From positions 310,001-374,000 of the forward strand of contig NZ_JAFAIX010000004.1 of NCBI RefSeq assembly GCF_019236475.1: a DNA stretch of 64,000 nt, read 5' to 3'. This DNA is from Chitinophaga sp. Lineage in GTDB: Bacteria > Bacteroidota > Bacteroidia > Chitinophagales > Chitinophagaceae. Of the stretch, positions 25,122 to 34,316 are shown piece after piece. The notes under the pieces are model-generated. The model was not told where the DNA came from and ran no database searches. It was given only the letters and a program-made list of their open reading frames with translations. A program made the position numbers and the translations under genes. Position 1 is the first letter of the stretch, and each line of letters opens with the position of its first letter.

Positions 25122-27734
25122 ATGCAACGAATATTCACCATTCTGTTCTTAGCATATAGCCTGGTTGCGGTAGGCCAGCAAAATGAAAGAAAGCTTAGTA
25201 TCAATATTCCCGCTACTTCGCTGGAGAAAGCCCTTAAGCTCTTGGAACAAGAAAGCAAAGTCCATTTCTCCTACGAGTATACGAGAATACAATCCGTTAC
25301 CGTTAAAGCACATACCTACAAGGATACGCCGCTGGAAACCATCTGCAGAGACCTGCTGAAAGGGACTCCGCTGATGTTCAAAGTAAAAGGAGATCATATC
25401 ATTATCGGTCCGGCTCCTAACCATGACCATACACTCAGCGGGTACGTGGAGGATGCTGCTTCCGGTGAAAGATTGATCGGTGTTTCGCTGGCTGCACCGC
25501 AATTCCAGGCGGGTACTGTCACCAATGCCTACGGGTTTTATAGCATCACTTTACCAACGGATTCCCTCCGGGTATTGTTGTCCTATATGGGGTATCAGCG
25601 CCTGGATACCATCGTGGCGATCACTAAAGAAAGCATGACCTTCCGAATGAAAGCGCTCAACCGCCAATTGGAGGAAATCACGATACGGGGCAAACAGACG
25701 GAGGATATAGCCACATCTGCCCAGATGAGCCGCATGAACGTGTCGGCCGCCATGGTGCAGTCTACACCCCGCCTATTCGGAGAGGCAGACCTGTTCAAGA
25801 CGCTGCAACTCTTGCCAGGCGTCAAACAAGGAACGGAAGCTACGAGCGCACTATTAGTACGTGGTGGAACACCCGATCAGAACCTCATCCTGCTAGATGG
25901 CGCCCCACTTTATAATCCGATGCACCTGATGGGGATATTTTCGACATTCAATACGAATGTTGTGAAAGATGTAACCCTGTATAAAGGCGCGTTTCCAGCA
26001 CGGTATGGCGGACGATTGTCCTCCGTGGTGGATATCGCTACCAAAGACGGTGATATGAATAAAATGCATGGCGACTTTTCCATAGGTCTGCTTTCTGCAC
26101 AAGCTACGCTGGAAGGGCCTATCCAAAAAGGTAAAACAACTTTCTTGATCTCTGCACGCAGATCTTATCCCGATCTCGCCGCAAAGGCATACTTCAATAG
26201 CCAAAATAATCCTCCGGAAAAACTGAGGTTGAATTTTTATGATATCAATGCGAAACTACATCATAAGTTCTCCGATAAAGATAAACTGTACTTCAGCTTT
26301 TATTCCGGCCGGGACAAAATGCAAACACGATACAGGTATAACAGTCTAAATGGTAGCAAAGATTATGTTTCAGACGCTGGTATTCTGTGGGGTAATTACA
26401 CGGGTACGGTACGATGGAACCACGTATATTCTCCGAAACTCTTCTCCAACGTGATGCTCATCGGCAGCGATTATCATTTCAACTCTGATTTTTCACAAGT
26501 AGGAACAACTAAGGGTGAAGGCTTCTCCGATTTGCAGCAATTGCATTCCGGCATCAAGGACTATGGCGCAAAAGCAGATTTTGAGTATCATCCCAAACCC
26601 GCACATGCGATTAAAACCGGCGCCTCTTATATGTTCCGCATTTTCACCCCTGGCGCCTTGCGGTCTAAACAAACAGAGAAAGAGCAGGTAACAGTGGACT
26701 CTGTCAACAACAACCGAAATATTCACGCCGCTGAAATGGACATGTATGCAGAAGATGACTGGGAGGTATCCCGCCGTTTGAAACTCAATATCGGGTTACA
26801 TCTTAGCGCATTTAATGTAGAGCATCGTTTTTATCATTCCCTACAACCACGCTTGAATGTTCGATATCTTCTGCCGGGCGACTGGGCGCTGAAAGCCTCC
26901 TATTCGCGCATGACGCAATATGTTCATCTACTGGCCAATAATTCCATCTCCTTACCTACCGATTTGTGGGTACCCGTTACCGATAAGGTGAAACCGCAGG
27001 AGTCGGACCAGTTTGCATTAGGGATAGCAAAAAATGTCTTTCATGATAAATTTGAATTTTCTGCAGAAACCTATTACAAAAGGATGCACCATGTGATTGA
27101 ATATAAAGAAGGTGCTGATTACCTGACCAGCAGTAGGGGAGATGCCTGGCAAGACCTCGTAGCAGCCGGTGAAGGAGAAGCATATGGAATGGAACTGCTG
27201 CTGCAAAAGAAAATCGGCAGATTGACAGGTTGGGTGGGATACACGCTCTCTTGGGCCAACCGCCGCAATCCACAGGTAAACTATGGATTGGAGTTCCCTT
27301 ATAAGTACGACCGTCGCCACGACTTCCACATCGTGGGGGTATATAAGCTACGGAAAGGTATCGAGCTCTCTGGTTCCTGGACTTTCCAGAGCGCTGCTCC
27401 TTTCACCGTTCCTGTGGCATCCTATGAGGGCGTGAACGGTCCCGTTTCTGAGAATGGCGCCCATGATTGGGCCCCTGGGGTATCCCGCATTAATGAACGT
27501 AATAATGCCCGTATCAATGCTTATCACCGGTTGGATGTGGGGGTAAATTTTATTAAGTACAAAAAGAACGGATTAGTACGTACCTGGAATATCAGTCTAC
27601 TCAATGTGTATAATCGCTTTAATCCTTTCTTCTATTACCTCGACAAATATGAGGAGGGGCGTCCGAAGGCAAGGCTCACAGCAGTTAACCTGATTCCTTT
27701 TATGCCTAGTATTTCTTATAGCCTGAAATTTTAA
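25122..27734 (+). CDS. TonB-dependent receptor with STN signalling domain
   Basis: 870 residues. Signal peptide to about residue 19 (LVAVGQQ). STN (secretin/TonB short N-terminal) domain about 25-75 (ATSLEKALKLLEQESKVHFS). Carboxypeptidase-regulatory-like domain about 103-190 (TLSGYVEDAASGERLIGVSL). Plug about 205-310 (LLVRGGTPDQNLILLDGAPL, KGAFPARYGGRLSSVVDIAT). The barrel ends in FMPSISYSLKF. Unlike SusC proteins it has no SusD partner; the next gene is a DUF4249 lipoprotein, and sigma and FecR genes precede it. It is thus a FecA-like transducer and transporter. The ligand is unknown; siderophores, peptides or glycans are possible. Confidence 0.92.
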   Translation: MQRIFTILFLAYSLVAVGQQNERKLSINIPATSLEKALKLLEQESKVHFSYEYTRIQSVTVKAHTYKDTPLETICRDLLKGTPLMFKVKGDHIIIGPAPNHDHTLSGYVEDAASGERLIGVSLAAPQFQAGTVTNAYGFYSITLPTDSLRVLLSYMGYQRLDTIVAITKESMTFRMKALNRQLEEITIRGKQTEDIATSAQMSRMNVSAAMVQSTPRLFGEADLFKTLQLLPGVKQGTEATSALLVRGGTPDQNLILLDGAPLYNPMHLMGIFSTFNTNVVKDVTLYKGAFPARYGGRLSSVVDIATKDGDMNKMHGDFSIGLLSAQATLEGPIQKGKTTFLISARRSYPDLAAKAYFNSQNNPPEKLRLNFYDINAKLHHKFSDKDKLYFSFYSGRDKMQTRYRYNSLNGSKDYVSDAGILWGNYTGTVRWNHVYSPKLFSNVMLIGSDYHFNSDFSQVGTTKGEGFSDLQQLHSGIKDYGAKADFEYHPKPAHAIKTGASYMFRIFTPGALRSKQTEKEQVTVDSVNNNRNIHAAEMDMYAEDDWEVSRRLKLNIGLHLSAFNVEHRFYHSLQPRLNVRYLLPGDWALKASYSRMTQYVHLLANNSISLPTDLWVPVTDKVKPQESDQFALGIAKNVFHDKFEFSAETYYKRMHHVIEYKEGADYLTSSRGDAWQDLVAAGEGEAYGMELLLQKKIGRLTGWVGYTLSWANRRNPQVNYGLEFPYKYDRRHDFHIVGVYKLRKGIELSGSWTFQSAAPFTVPVASYEGVNGPVSENGAHDWAPGVSRINERNNARINAYHRLDVGVNFIKYKKNGLVRTWNISLLNVYNRFNPFFYYLDKYEEGRPKARLTAVNLIPFMPSISYSLKF

Positions 27735-28619
27735 ATGATGAAAACAAAATTATTGCTACTACCATTGTTACTGATAATCGTTGTCTGTGGCTGTAAAAAA
27801 TCAGTGATAATAGATTTGCCTGAAGAGGCCAATAAGCCGGTGCTCAATTTACTAATGAGTAAAGATAGTCTGATCGTTGCGCACGTCACACTTTCCAGTC
27901 GCAGTTCCGCCTTTGGGGGATTTCCAGAGCCAGCAGCAGCATCGTTGAAACTATATGAGGATGGCATCTTCAAGGAATACTTGAGTCCGTTCAACTTCGA
28001 TGCTAGAACTTACTATAAAGGGACCGTTAAGGCGCAGGTGGGATCAAAATACCGCGTGGTAGCTACTGTGCCGGGTTATGAAGACGTGGAAGGGAGTGAT
28101 GTTATACCGGAGCAAGCAGGTGTTGGTGAAATGAGTATCAAGTTGGTGGCCAACACGGAAGGTTGGGGCTCCAAAGGGAATATATCGGTAGTGCTGAAAG
28201 ATAAACCTGGAGAAAAGAATTACTACCGGATAAGGTTTTACGAATTAGCTACGTTCACGGATAGTAATGGCGGTAACCCACAAACCTTTAAAGTGTCAGT
28301 GGATTTCAAAACGGGGGAGTTGCAAGATGGCATCTTCAACAAGGATAACCACTCGGAATTCTATACAGATGATGCCCTTTTCGATGGCCGCAGCTCTCGT
28401 TTTAATTTCATCACTGGCCGAGGGGGCGAGTTTAAGAAATTAATAGTGGAAGTCACTTCCCTCACCTACAGCAGCTACAGTTATTTGTATAGCAGCTTTA
28501 TGGCACGACTAAAAAATGAGGACCCCTTGTCAGAAAAAGTAATCGTTTATAGTAATATTCAAAATGGCTTGGGGATTGTTGGCGGGATGGCCATACAGGA
28601 ATATGTAATTACCCCATAG
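27735..28619 (+). CDS. DUF4249 outer membrane lipoprotein
   Basis: 294 residues, with the ATG right after the stop of the receptor gene, so translation is coupled. A lipoprotein signal ends in VVCGC (Cys20). The body is strand-rich (VLNLLMSKDSLIVAHVTLSS, SLKLYEDGIFKEYL, YKGTVKAQVGSKYRVVA), the DUF4249 layout, and ends AIQEYVITP. DUF4249 proteins regularly follow STN-type TonB receptors in Bacteroidota and are thought to be their surface partner, as SusD is for SusC. Its role is inferred from this. A terminator follows. Confidence 0.85.
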   Translation: MMKTKLLLLPLLLIIVVCGCKKSVIIDLPEEANKPVLNLLMSKDSLIVAHVTLSSRSSAFGGFPEPAAASLKLYEDGIFKEYLSPFNFDARTYYKGTVKAQVGSKYRVVATVPGYEDVEGSDVIPEQAGVGEMSIKLVANTEGWGSKGNISVVLKDKPGEKNYYRIRFYELATFTDSNGGNPQTFKVSVDFKTGELQDGIFNKDNHSEFYTDDALFDGRSSRFNFITGRGGEFKKLIVEVTSLTYSSYSYLYSSFMARLKNEDPLSEKVIVYSNIQNGLGIVGGMAIQEYVITP

Positions 28620-28648
28620 ATATTTTTTTATTTTGGTTTTTAACTTAG

Positions 28649-28672
28649 AACCTGCGCTGGTCGCAGGTTTTT
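28649..28672 (+). terminator. Terminator of the ECF sigma/FecR/TonB operon
   Basis: AACCTGCG (28649-28656) pairs with CGCAGGTT (28662-28669) around a 5-base loop, then TTT. Confidence 0.8.
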
Positions 28673-28750
28673 CGTTTTTGAGTGAGATGGTTATTAATTT
28701 TTAAGAGATGGCCACTATATCCTGATCTAATTCCCTATTTTTAGCTCCCA

Positions 28751-28758
28751 TAACTTTG
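28751..28758 (+). promoter_or_regulatory. TAnnTTTG element directly before the SDR gene start
   Basis: TAACTTTG matches the -7 consensus but ends only three bases before the ATG at 28762. If used, the mRNA would be leaderless or nearly so. No TTG -33 box was found. Confidence 0.35.
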
Positions 28759-28761
28759 TAT

Positions 28762-29484
28762 ATGCCCAAAACTGTTCTGGTACTCGGCGCCAATTCCGAT
28801 GTAGCAAAAGAAGCCATTTTATTGTATCTCGAAAAAGGATATCAGGTGATAGCTGCGTCTCGTAGCACTGCGGAGATAGCCTCGTTTATGGAAGCGAGGA
28901 ATGCCCCCGTAAATCGGCTGACTATCTGTTACTTTGATGCCACTGCTTTTGAAGAACACGGTAAATTCTATGCTGGGTTGCCTTCCAAGCCACATATTGT
29001 AGTATATGCGGCTGGTTTTCAGGTAACGAATGAGCAGGCATTGGTAGACTGGGAGGGCAGTTATCGGATGATGCAGGTACACTATGCCGGTGCAGTGTCT
29101 ATTATCAACCTAATTATAAAAGATAGTGATAATGACCATTTGGAAAGGATTATCGGACTATCCTCCCTTTCCGGAGTACGGGGGCGTAAAAGTAACTTCG
29201 TTTATGGCAGTACGAAAGCAGCATTTACGCAGTATTTGGCGGGACTAAGGCAATATTTATTCCCCAGAAAGGTAATTGTGAATGTGATTGTCGCAGGATA
29301 TATCCGTAGTAAGATGACTGCCGGACTTGAGCTCCCAGCGTCCTTGTTAATGCAACCTTCGTTTATAGCCCGCGCCATTGTAAATGCCGGTAGTCGATTC
29401 ACGATTGTACCAGGCATCAAGTGGAAGTTTATTCACCAGGTATTAAAGTATATGCCTGAAAAACTCGCGGCCAGATTGCCATAG
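28762..29484 (+). CDS. Short-chain dehydrogenase/reductase (SDR)
   Basis: 240 residues from the ATG at 28762. The Rossmann start is VLVLGANSDVAKEAILLYLE (a variant of the Gly-rich TGxxxGIG motif). The catalytic Ser is in GLSSLSGVRG, and the Tyr-Lys pair in VYGSTKAAF, with PGxV-like region VIVAGYIRSKMTAG. This is a complete classical SDR using NAD(P)H. The C-terminus (YMPEKLAARLP) resembles those of the sugar- and decaprenylphosphoryl-type SDRs, but substrate cannot be set. It follows the terminator of the receptor operon and stands alone. Confidence 0.85.
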   Translation: MPKTVLVLGANSDVAKEAILLYLEKGYQVIAASRSTAEIASFMEARNAPVNRLTICYFDATAFEEHGKFYAGLPSKPHIVVYAAGFQVTNEQALVDWEGSYRMMQVHYAGAVSIINLIIKDSDNDHLERIIGLSSLSGVRGRKSNFVYGSTKAAFTQYLAGLRQYLFPRKVIVNVIVAGYIRSKMTAGLELPASLLMQPSFIARAIVNAGSRFTIVPGIKWKFIHQVLKYMPEKLAARLP

Positions 29485-29640
29485 GGTGATAGTGCCCTAA
29501 TATCCATTGTCCAAATCTGAACATCCAATTGTACTACTAATGAACATATAAGCTTAAATTTAATTTCTAATCAATGGATTTAAATTAACTTACACAAGGG
29601 CATTTTCTTTGGCAAGGATATTCCATTAAAGTCCGTAACA

Positions 29641-32025
29641 ATGCTAAGAAATTACTTTAAAATAGCGTGGCGCAACCTATGGAAACATCGGTTGTTCTCA
29701 CTGATCAATGTTATTGGTTTGGGCCTCGCCATGGCTATCTGCCTCTTGATCCTTATCCAGTTGCAAAGTAGTTTTGAGAAAGATGGATTTCACCCTTATC
29801 CGGATCGTACTTATCGTATTATATCAGACGTTACTAATGCGGATGGCAAAACGTATGCTTTTGCTAGCTCCCCGATGCCGCTAGCAAATAAATTATTGCA
29901 GGAGCAGAGCAGTGTGGAAGAGGTAGCGCAGGTTATTCGTGGTTTTGGAGGGAATTTCAGTACCCGAGTGAAATCATTGTCGGCATGGGGGCATTATGTA
30001 AGCCCCGGTTATTATAAAATCTTCAACTTCCCCCTGGAAAAAGGCCAACCGGCCATAGCGCCCTATACAGTAGTGCTGTCCCATGAAACTGCGGAGCGAT
30101 TCTTTGGTAATGATGACCCGATTGGGAAAACACTAGTGCAAAAAGATGGTGGTACCTTCACCGTTACGGGCGTGTTCGCACCATTGGGGCCAAAACAGTC
30201 TCACCTGGATGCAGACATCGTAGTCTCTATGGCTACTTATCCTTTGCTGAATACTGAACAAGCACAGCAGGATTGGTTAAACTATAACGCATATACGTAT
30301 GTGTTGTTGCACAAAGGAACTCCTCCAGCACAATTAGACCATATGCTGGCGCAAGTAAGGGCCGATAACAGAAAACAAGTGGATTATACTGGTGTGAAGG
30401 ATCTCCACTTTCAAGGCCAGTTGCTGAGTGATATTTCCCCCGACTACAAGGGACTGCAGAATAATCCTGGTGTAGAACCTTGGTTCAAGATACTGGTGAA
30501 TATGATCATGGTGTTGGTGATTATCTCTCTAGCAATATTTAATTATATCAATCTTACACTGACAAGATCTTTGAGTAGAACGCGAGAAGTGGGTGTGCGC
30601 AAGGTGGCTGGCGCCGCACGCTGGCAATTGGTGATGCAGTTCCTGATAGAAAGTGTCCTCATTGCCTTTTGCGCACTGATAATAGGGGTGTTGGGATTGT
30701 ATTCCATGAAATCGTTTATCCATGCCCGGTGGTTAGTCTGGGAGGTGCAACATCCTTATCTTTTATGGCTGTCCTTTATAAGTTTTACGCTATTTACAGG
30801 ACTGATAGCAGGTGCAGCTCCTGCTCGTATCATGTCTGCTGCAAAACCGGTTGCTATTCTTAAGGGAGCCTTGGGACCTGTTGGATTTGGCAAGATTGGC
30901 TTCCGCAAAGGGCTGATTGTTATTCAATTTGTAGTGTCCCTGGTGTTTATGGTGGGAACGGGTATTATGAATAGCCAGTTCCGTTACATGGCTACGGATA
31001 ATAAAAACTTTAACCGGAAAAATGTGTTGAATATCCCGTTGCCGGATGCAGGTAACTATCCCTTGTTGCATAATGAGATAGCTAAGTTGTCTACCGTTAA
31101 CAGTATAGGCGCTACTTCTGCCCCTTTGAACGAATCTGCTGGACGTGTTAATATTACCCGGGATGCTCGTGCTAAAGCAGGAATGGACCAACTGCAAGCA
31201 TTCACCTATTCGGTAGATGCGGCCTTTATCCGTAACATGAAGCTTACTTTTGTTGCAGGCAATAATCTGCCGGAAAACAATGTGGATACCTCCAAAGGGC
31301 ACTTTGTAGTGCTCAATGAAAAAGCGGTGCAGTCGCTCGGAATTACGGAACCGAAAGCTAGTATTGGCCAGACAATGATGTTGGATAGTAATGAAGTCAT
31401 TATTGCTGGTGTAGTAAAGAATTTCAATTTCATGCGCTATGAGATGCCGGTTACACCACTCGTATTGCAGTATGATCCTGCTGCATTTAAAACGGTGTCG
31501 TTACTTGTACAAGAGGGCGCACAGCAGGACGCGGTAATCGCGTCTCTACAAAAAATCTGGAAGCGAGTATACCCTTTCGAACCATTTCTATACAACTGGT
31601 ATGAGCGTCAGCTCTATGAAAGATATATGGAAAATGAAGACATGAAGCTGAATGCAGTGATCATCTTCATAGTATTTGTAATTGCTTCTTTAGGAATGCT
31701 GGGGGTAGTAACCCATAGCACAGAAAAAAGAGCGAAAGAAGTGGTGATTCGGAAAATAATGGGAGCAGGGATCGGGCAACTGATGCGGCTTTTATCTTGG
31801 GGCTTTGTGAAACTGATGCTGATTGCGGTGGTGATTGGACTTCCTTTGGGCATGTTCCTCGGCTCATTGTTTCTGCGGATTTTTACCTATCATGCTACGC
31901 CTGGTATCGGCGTCTATATGGGATGTCTGGGTAGTCTGGCCTTGGTTGGGATAATGACAATAGGCGTCCAAGTATATCGTACCGCCCATATAAACCCGGC
32001 GAATACGCTCAGGCAGGAATCTTGA
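29641..32025 (+). CDS. MacB-like ABC transporter permease (FtsX-type, two domains)
   Basis: 794 residues. It starts MLRNYFKIAWRNLWKHRLFS, the hallmark of the large Bacteroidota permeases. It has TM1 (LINVIGLGLAMAICLLILIQ), a large periplasmic MacB_PCD domain, and a first FtsX block at about 290-420 (SLSRTREVGVRKVAGAARWQ). A second periplasmic domain comes next, and a last FtsX block at about 680-790 (STEKRAKEVVIRKIMGAGIG). No ATPase is encoded next to it; in this phylum the ATPase is often elsewhere. Such permeases drive export or mechanotransmission rather than import. Target unknown. Confidence 0.88.
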   Translation: MLRNYFKIAWRNLWKHRLFSLINVIGLGLAMAICLLILIQLQSSFEKDGFHPYPDRTYRIISDVTNADGKTYAFASSPMPLANKLLQEQSSVEEVAQVIRGFGGNFSTRVKSLSAWGHYVSPGYYKIFNFPLEKGQPAIAPYTVVLSHETAERFFGNDDPIGKTLVQKDGGTFTVTGVFAPLGPKQSHLDADIVVSMATYPLLNTEQAQQDWLNYNAYTYVLLHKGTPPAQLDHMLAQVRADNRKQVDYTGVKDLHFQGQLLSDISPDYKGLQNNPGVEPWFKILVNMIMVLVIISLAIFNYINLTLTRSLSRTREVGVRKVAGAARWQLVMQFLIESVLIAFCALIIGVLGLYSMKSFIHARWLVWEVQHPYLLWLSFISFTLFTGLIAGAAPARIMSAAKPVAILKGALGPVGFGKIGFRKGLIVIQFVVSLVFMVGTGIMNSQFRYMATDNKNFNRKNVLNIPLPDAGNYPLLHNEIAKLSTVNSIGATSAPLNESAGRVNITRDARAKAGMDQLQAFTYSVDAAFIRNMKLTFVAGNNLPENNVDTSKGHFVVLNEKAVQSLGITEPKASIGQTMMLDSNEVIIAGVVKNFNFMRYEMPVTPLVLQYDPAAFKTVSLLVQEGAQQDAVIASLQKIWKRVYPFEPFLYNWYERQLYERYMENEDMKLNAVIIFIVFVIASLGMLGVVTHSTEKRAKEVVIRKIMGAGIGQLMRLLSWGFVKLMLIAVVIGLPLGMFLGSLFLRIFTYHATPGIGVYMGCLGSLALVGIMTIGVQVYRTAHINPANTLRQES

Positions 32026-32062
32026 TGAACGAAAGTCTAGTCAAGGTAAACCTCTTCTACCT

Positions 32063-32091
32063 GTCGTCCCTGCCCGGCGGGCAGGGACGAC
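32063..32091. repeat. 13-bp GC-rich palindrome (REP-like)
   Basis: Arms 32063-32075 and 32079-32091 are exact reverse complements around a 3-base loop; the core is GTCGTCCCTGCC. It has no T run of its own and sits 9 bases before a separate terminator, so it is more like an extragenic palindromic repeat than part of the terminator. Confidence 0.6.
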
Positions 32092-32100
32092 TAAAAAAAT

Positions 32101-32141
32101 AAAAAACAGCATTGAAGTCGCAGACTTCAATGCTGTTTTTT
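32101..32141. terminator. Bidirectional terminator, 19-bp perfect stem
   Basis: Arms 32101-32119 and 32123-32141 pair perfectly with a GCA loop; A6 on one side and T6 on the other allow use in both directions. It lies between the convergent permease gene (+) and the cytochrome-LRR gene (-). Confidence 0.9.
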
Positions 32142-32159
32142 TGATACAGCTCTTTTTTA

Positions 32160-34316
32160 TTAGTTGAAAAGCAATTCATCCACAAACACCCAGGCATGCT
32201 TGCCTTTGCCGGGATGCCAGGAAGGGATAATGGTCGGTGTGATCATTATCTTCATACAAGATACCTGTGTGGAGGCAAAAGTGCAATCGATATCCATCGC
32301 CATAACTGGGTCGTCTTTTTGAGCAGCAGGAGGCGTAATCTTCTTCAGTAATTTCAAGTGCTGGGGATCGCTGCCACCCCATATTTCCACCTGATGTGGT
32401 AGGAAGATATATGACCCTACATTCCGCAATGTACCTATCGTCACTGATTGCAATGGTATAGGTTGATGGAATCTTATAATAGCTTCAAATCCATTTTTCG
32501 TATAGCCGAGCCACTTACCATTACCGTAATCTGTTCCACCTTTTTGCCCATCGATCAATGTATTACTGCCATTGGCGATGTAAGCACCTTCTGGCTGGTT
32601 GACCAGTTGGACGCTGTCTGGTGTGAAAGTAGTTTTGGACAACGAGAACTGAATAGGATCGCTGGCATACCATCCTGGCTTGCAAGCAATAGCGCGGATG
32701 GTGGTGTTACTCGTAATCAGCAAACTATCCTTAAATATGGGAGATTGCAAGCTGTCGGGGGCACTGCCATCTGTAGTGTAACGAATAGCTACTCCTTTCA
32801 CCGGATGCTGCAGTTTTAGTTGCATACTATTCCGGAAAACAGCAACAGGATTGAGTAGCGTAGGCTGATTTAGTTTTAATTGTTCCCCCTTTTCATTGGT
32901 GAAGCCTTTCACCAGCGTGGCCTGCGGGAAATTCTTTTGTAACTGCTGGATATCCGCAGGGGAAAGGCCCGTATTCCATACATATAACTCTTTTAATGCC
33001 GGTGCGGATTTGAGATACATGAGCTGTTGTGCAGTAACTGGTGTGCCTGATACAGAAAGACTGCGCAGATGAGGCAATTTGGCCAGTTGTGCCAATGTCT
33101 GTCCTGTAATATTTGTAAAGCTCAAATTAAGTACGCGTAACGCTTTAAATTGCGATATTACTTCCAAATCTGCGTCCTTTACCGGCATCTTCTGTAAATG
33201 CATCTCTATGAGCTGCTCTTTAACTTTCAATAGATCCACAACAGATTGGATGTTGAACTTATCTTTGTTATACCAGTTTGCAACCAACGGTGCTGCATGT
33301 AACGCTATCGGATATACGACACGGTAGTTGTTACTCAACTGCTGTACTAGTTTTTCATCTGCAGGGGAGAAATCATACACTGGCTCCTCAGAACCTGCGG
33401 ACTGCAAACGTGCAGTGGCGAGTAATCGCAGACTATCATGCGCTGGCAGCGATACCACCATTTTTTTGAAGTCTGCGCCTCCTTTAATCCAGTAATAAAT
33501 CAGGGCTGCTTCTTCATTGGTGAGCTGCGGCTTACCAGCGGGAGGCATATGCTTTTTATCTTCAGCAGGAAGATGTAATCGCTCTATTAGGAGACTAATA
33601 TCTGGATTACCAGGAATGAACAGCTTCCCACTTTTGCCACCGGCTAGCAATTGCTGTGGTAATTCCATGGATAATCCGCCCTTTGCTTTCCCTGCATTGT
33701 GGCAGTTCATACACTTCTCTTGTAGGATGGGCTTCACGAGATGCTCGTAGGCCAATGCCTTTTCCAGAGGTACCATAGGCGTGGGAGGCGTCACTGGCGC
33801 CAGTACGAAATTATTGCCATGTGTGATATCAGCACCGAAATGACCAGTTACGATTACCAGGATAACTGTTACTACCGCGCTTATTTTCGGCAGCCACGAC
33901 TTTGAGGTATTGCGTAGCCAGTATAAGGCAGACGCGGCCCATAATACCGCCATTCCTCCCCATTTATGCCATTGTATATGGCCATCATCTGTATAACCAC
34001 CTTCCCTCGCAAGTAGTAATCCCATGATCACGGTAACGGCTGTACTGAGTGCTGCCGCGAGCAAGAGCCAGGAAGTAAACTGTATCTTCCAGCGATTGGC
34101 CTCCGGCTCCCGTAATGGTATAAACAGTAGCAGACTACCCAGTATTAGCAATACGATAGGAAAATGCAGTACCAGAGGATGCATGCGCCCCAACACTTGT
34201 AACCATGCTGGCGCTACGATGCTACTGCCGGCAACAAATAAAACCAGTGCAAATATATTTGTGGCGAATAGGAGTTGGCTGCAAACCTCCTGCCAGCGGA
34301 TACGATTCCATTTCAT
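32160..34316 (-). CDS. Planctomycete-type cytochrome c membrane protein with LRR and FN3-associated regions
   Basis: 718 residues. Four or five membrane helices come first (about 15-155), of the DUF2231 type, including GRMHPLVLHFPIVLLILGSL. A PSCyt1-type cytochrome domain follows (about 190-280), with the haem site CMNCH and the distal Met region HMPPAGKPQL. Then come short leucine-rich repeats (about 375-460: LRVLNLSFTNITGQTLAQLA), an FN3/CHB-type segment (YTTDGSAPDS), and a C-terminal discoidin-like beta domain (SVTIGTLRNVGSYI). It is probably an inner-membrane electron carrier with a periplasmic sensing or binding part. The start overlaps the stop of the upstream gene (TAATG). Confidence 0.85.
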   Translation of the reverse strand: MKWNRIRWQEVCSQLLFATNIFALVLFVAGSSIVAPAWLQVLGRMHPLVLHFPIVLLILGSLLLFIPLREPEANRWKIQFTSWLLLAAALSTAVTVIMGLLLAREGGYTDDGHIQWHKWGGMAVLWAASALYWLRNTSKSWLPKISAVVTVILVIVTGHFGADITHGNNFVLAPVTPPTPMVPLEKALAYEHLVKPILQEKCMNCHNAGKAKGGLSMELPQQLLAGGKSGKLFIPGNPDISLLIERLHLPAEDKKHMPPAGKPQLTNEEAALIYYWIKGGADFKKMVVSLPAHDSLRLLATARLQSAGSEEPVYDFSPADEKLVQQLSNNYRVVYPIALHAAPLVANWYNKDKFNIQSVVDLLKVKEQLIEMHLQKMPVKDADLEVISQFKALRVLNLSFTNITGQTLAQLAKLPHLRSLSVSGTPVTAQQLMYLKSAPALKELYVWNTGLSPADIQQLQKNFPQATLVKGFTNEKGEQLKLNQPTLLNPVAVFRNSMQLKLQHPVKGVAIRYTTDGSAPDSLQSPIFKDSLLITSNTTIRAIACKPGWYASDPIQFSLSKTTFTPDSVQLVNQPEGAYIANGSNTLIDGQKGGTDYGNGKWLGYTKNGFEAIIRFHQPIPLQSVTIGTLRNVGSYIFLPHQVEIWGGSDPQHLKLLKKITPPAAQKDDPVMAMDIDCTFASTQVSCMKIMITPTIIPSWHPGKGKHAWVFVDELLFN

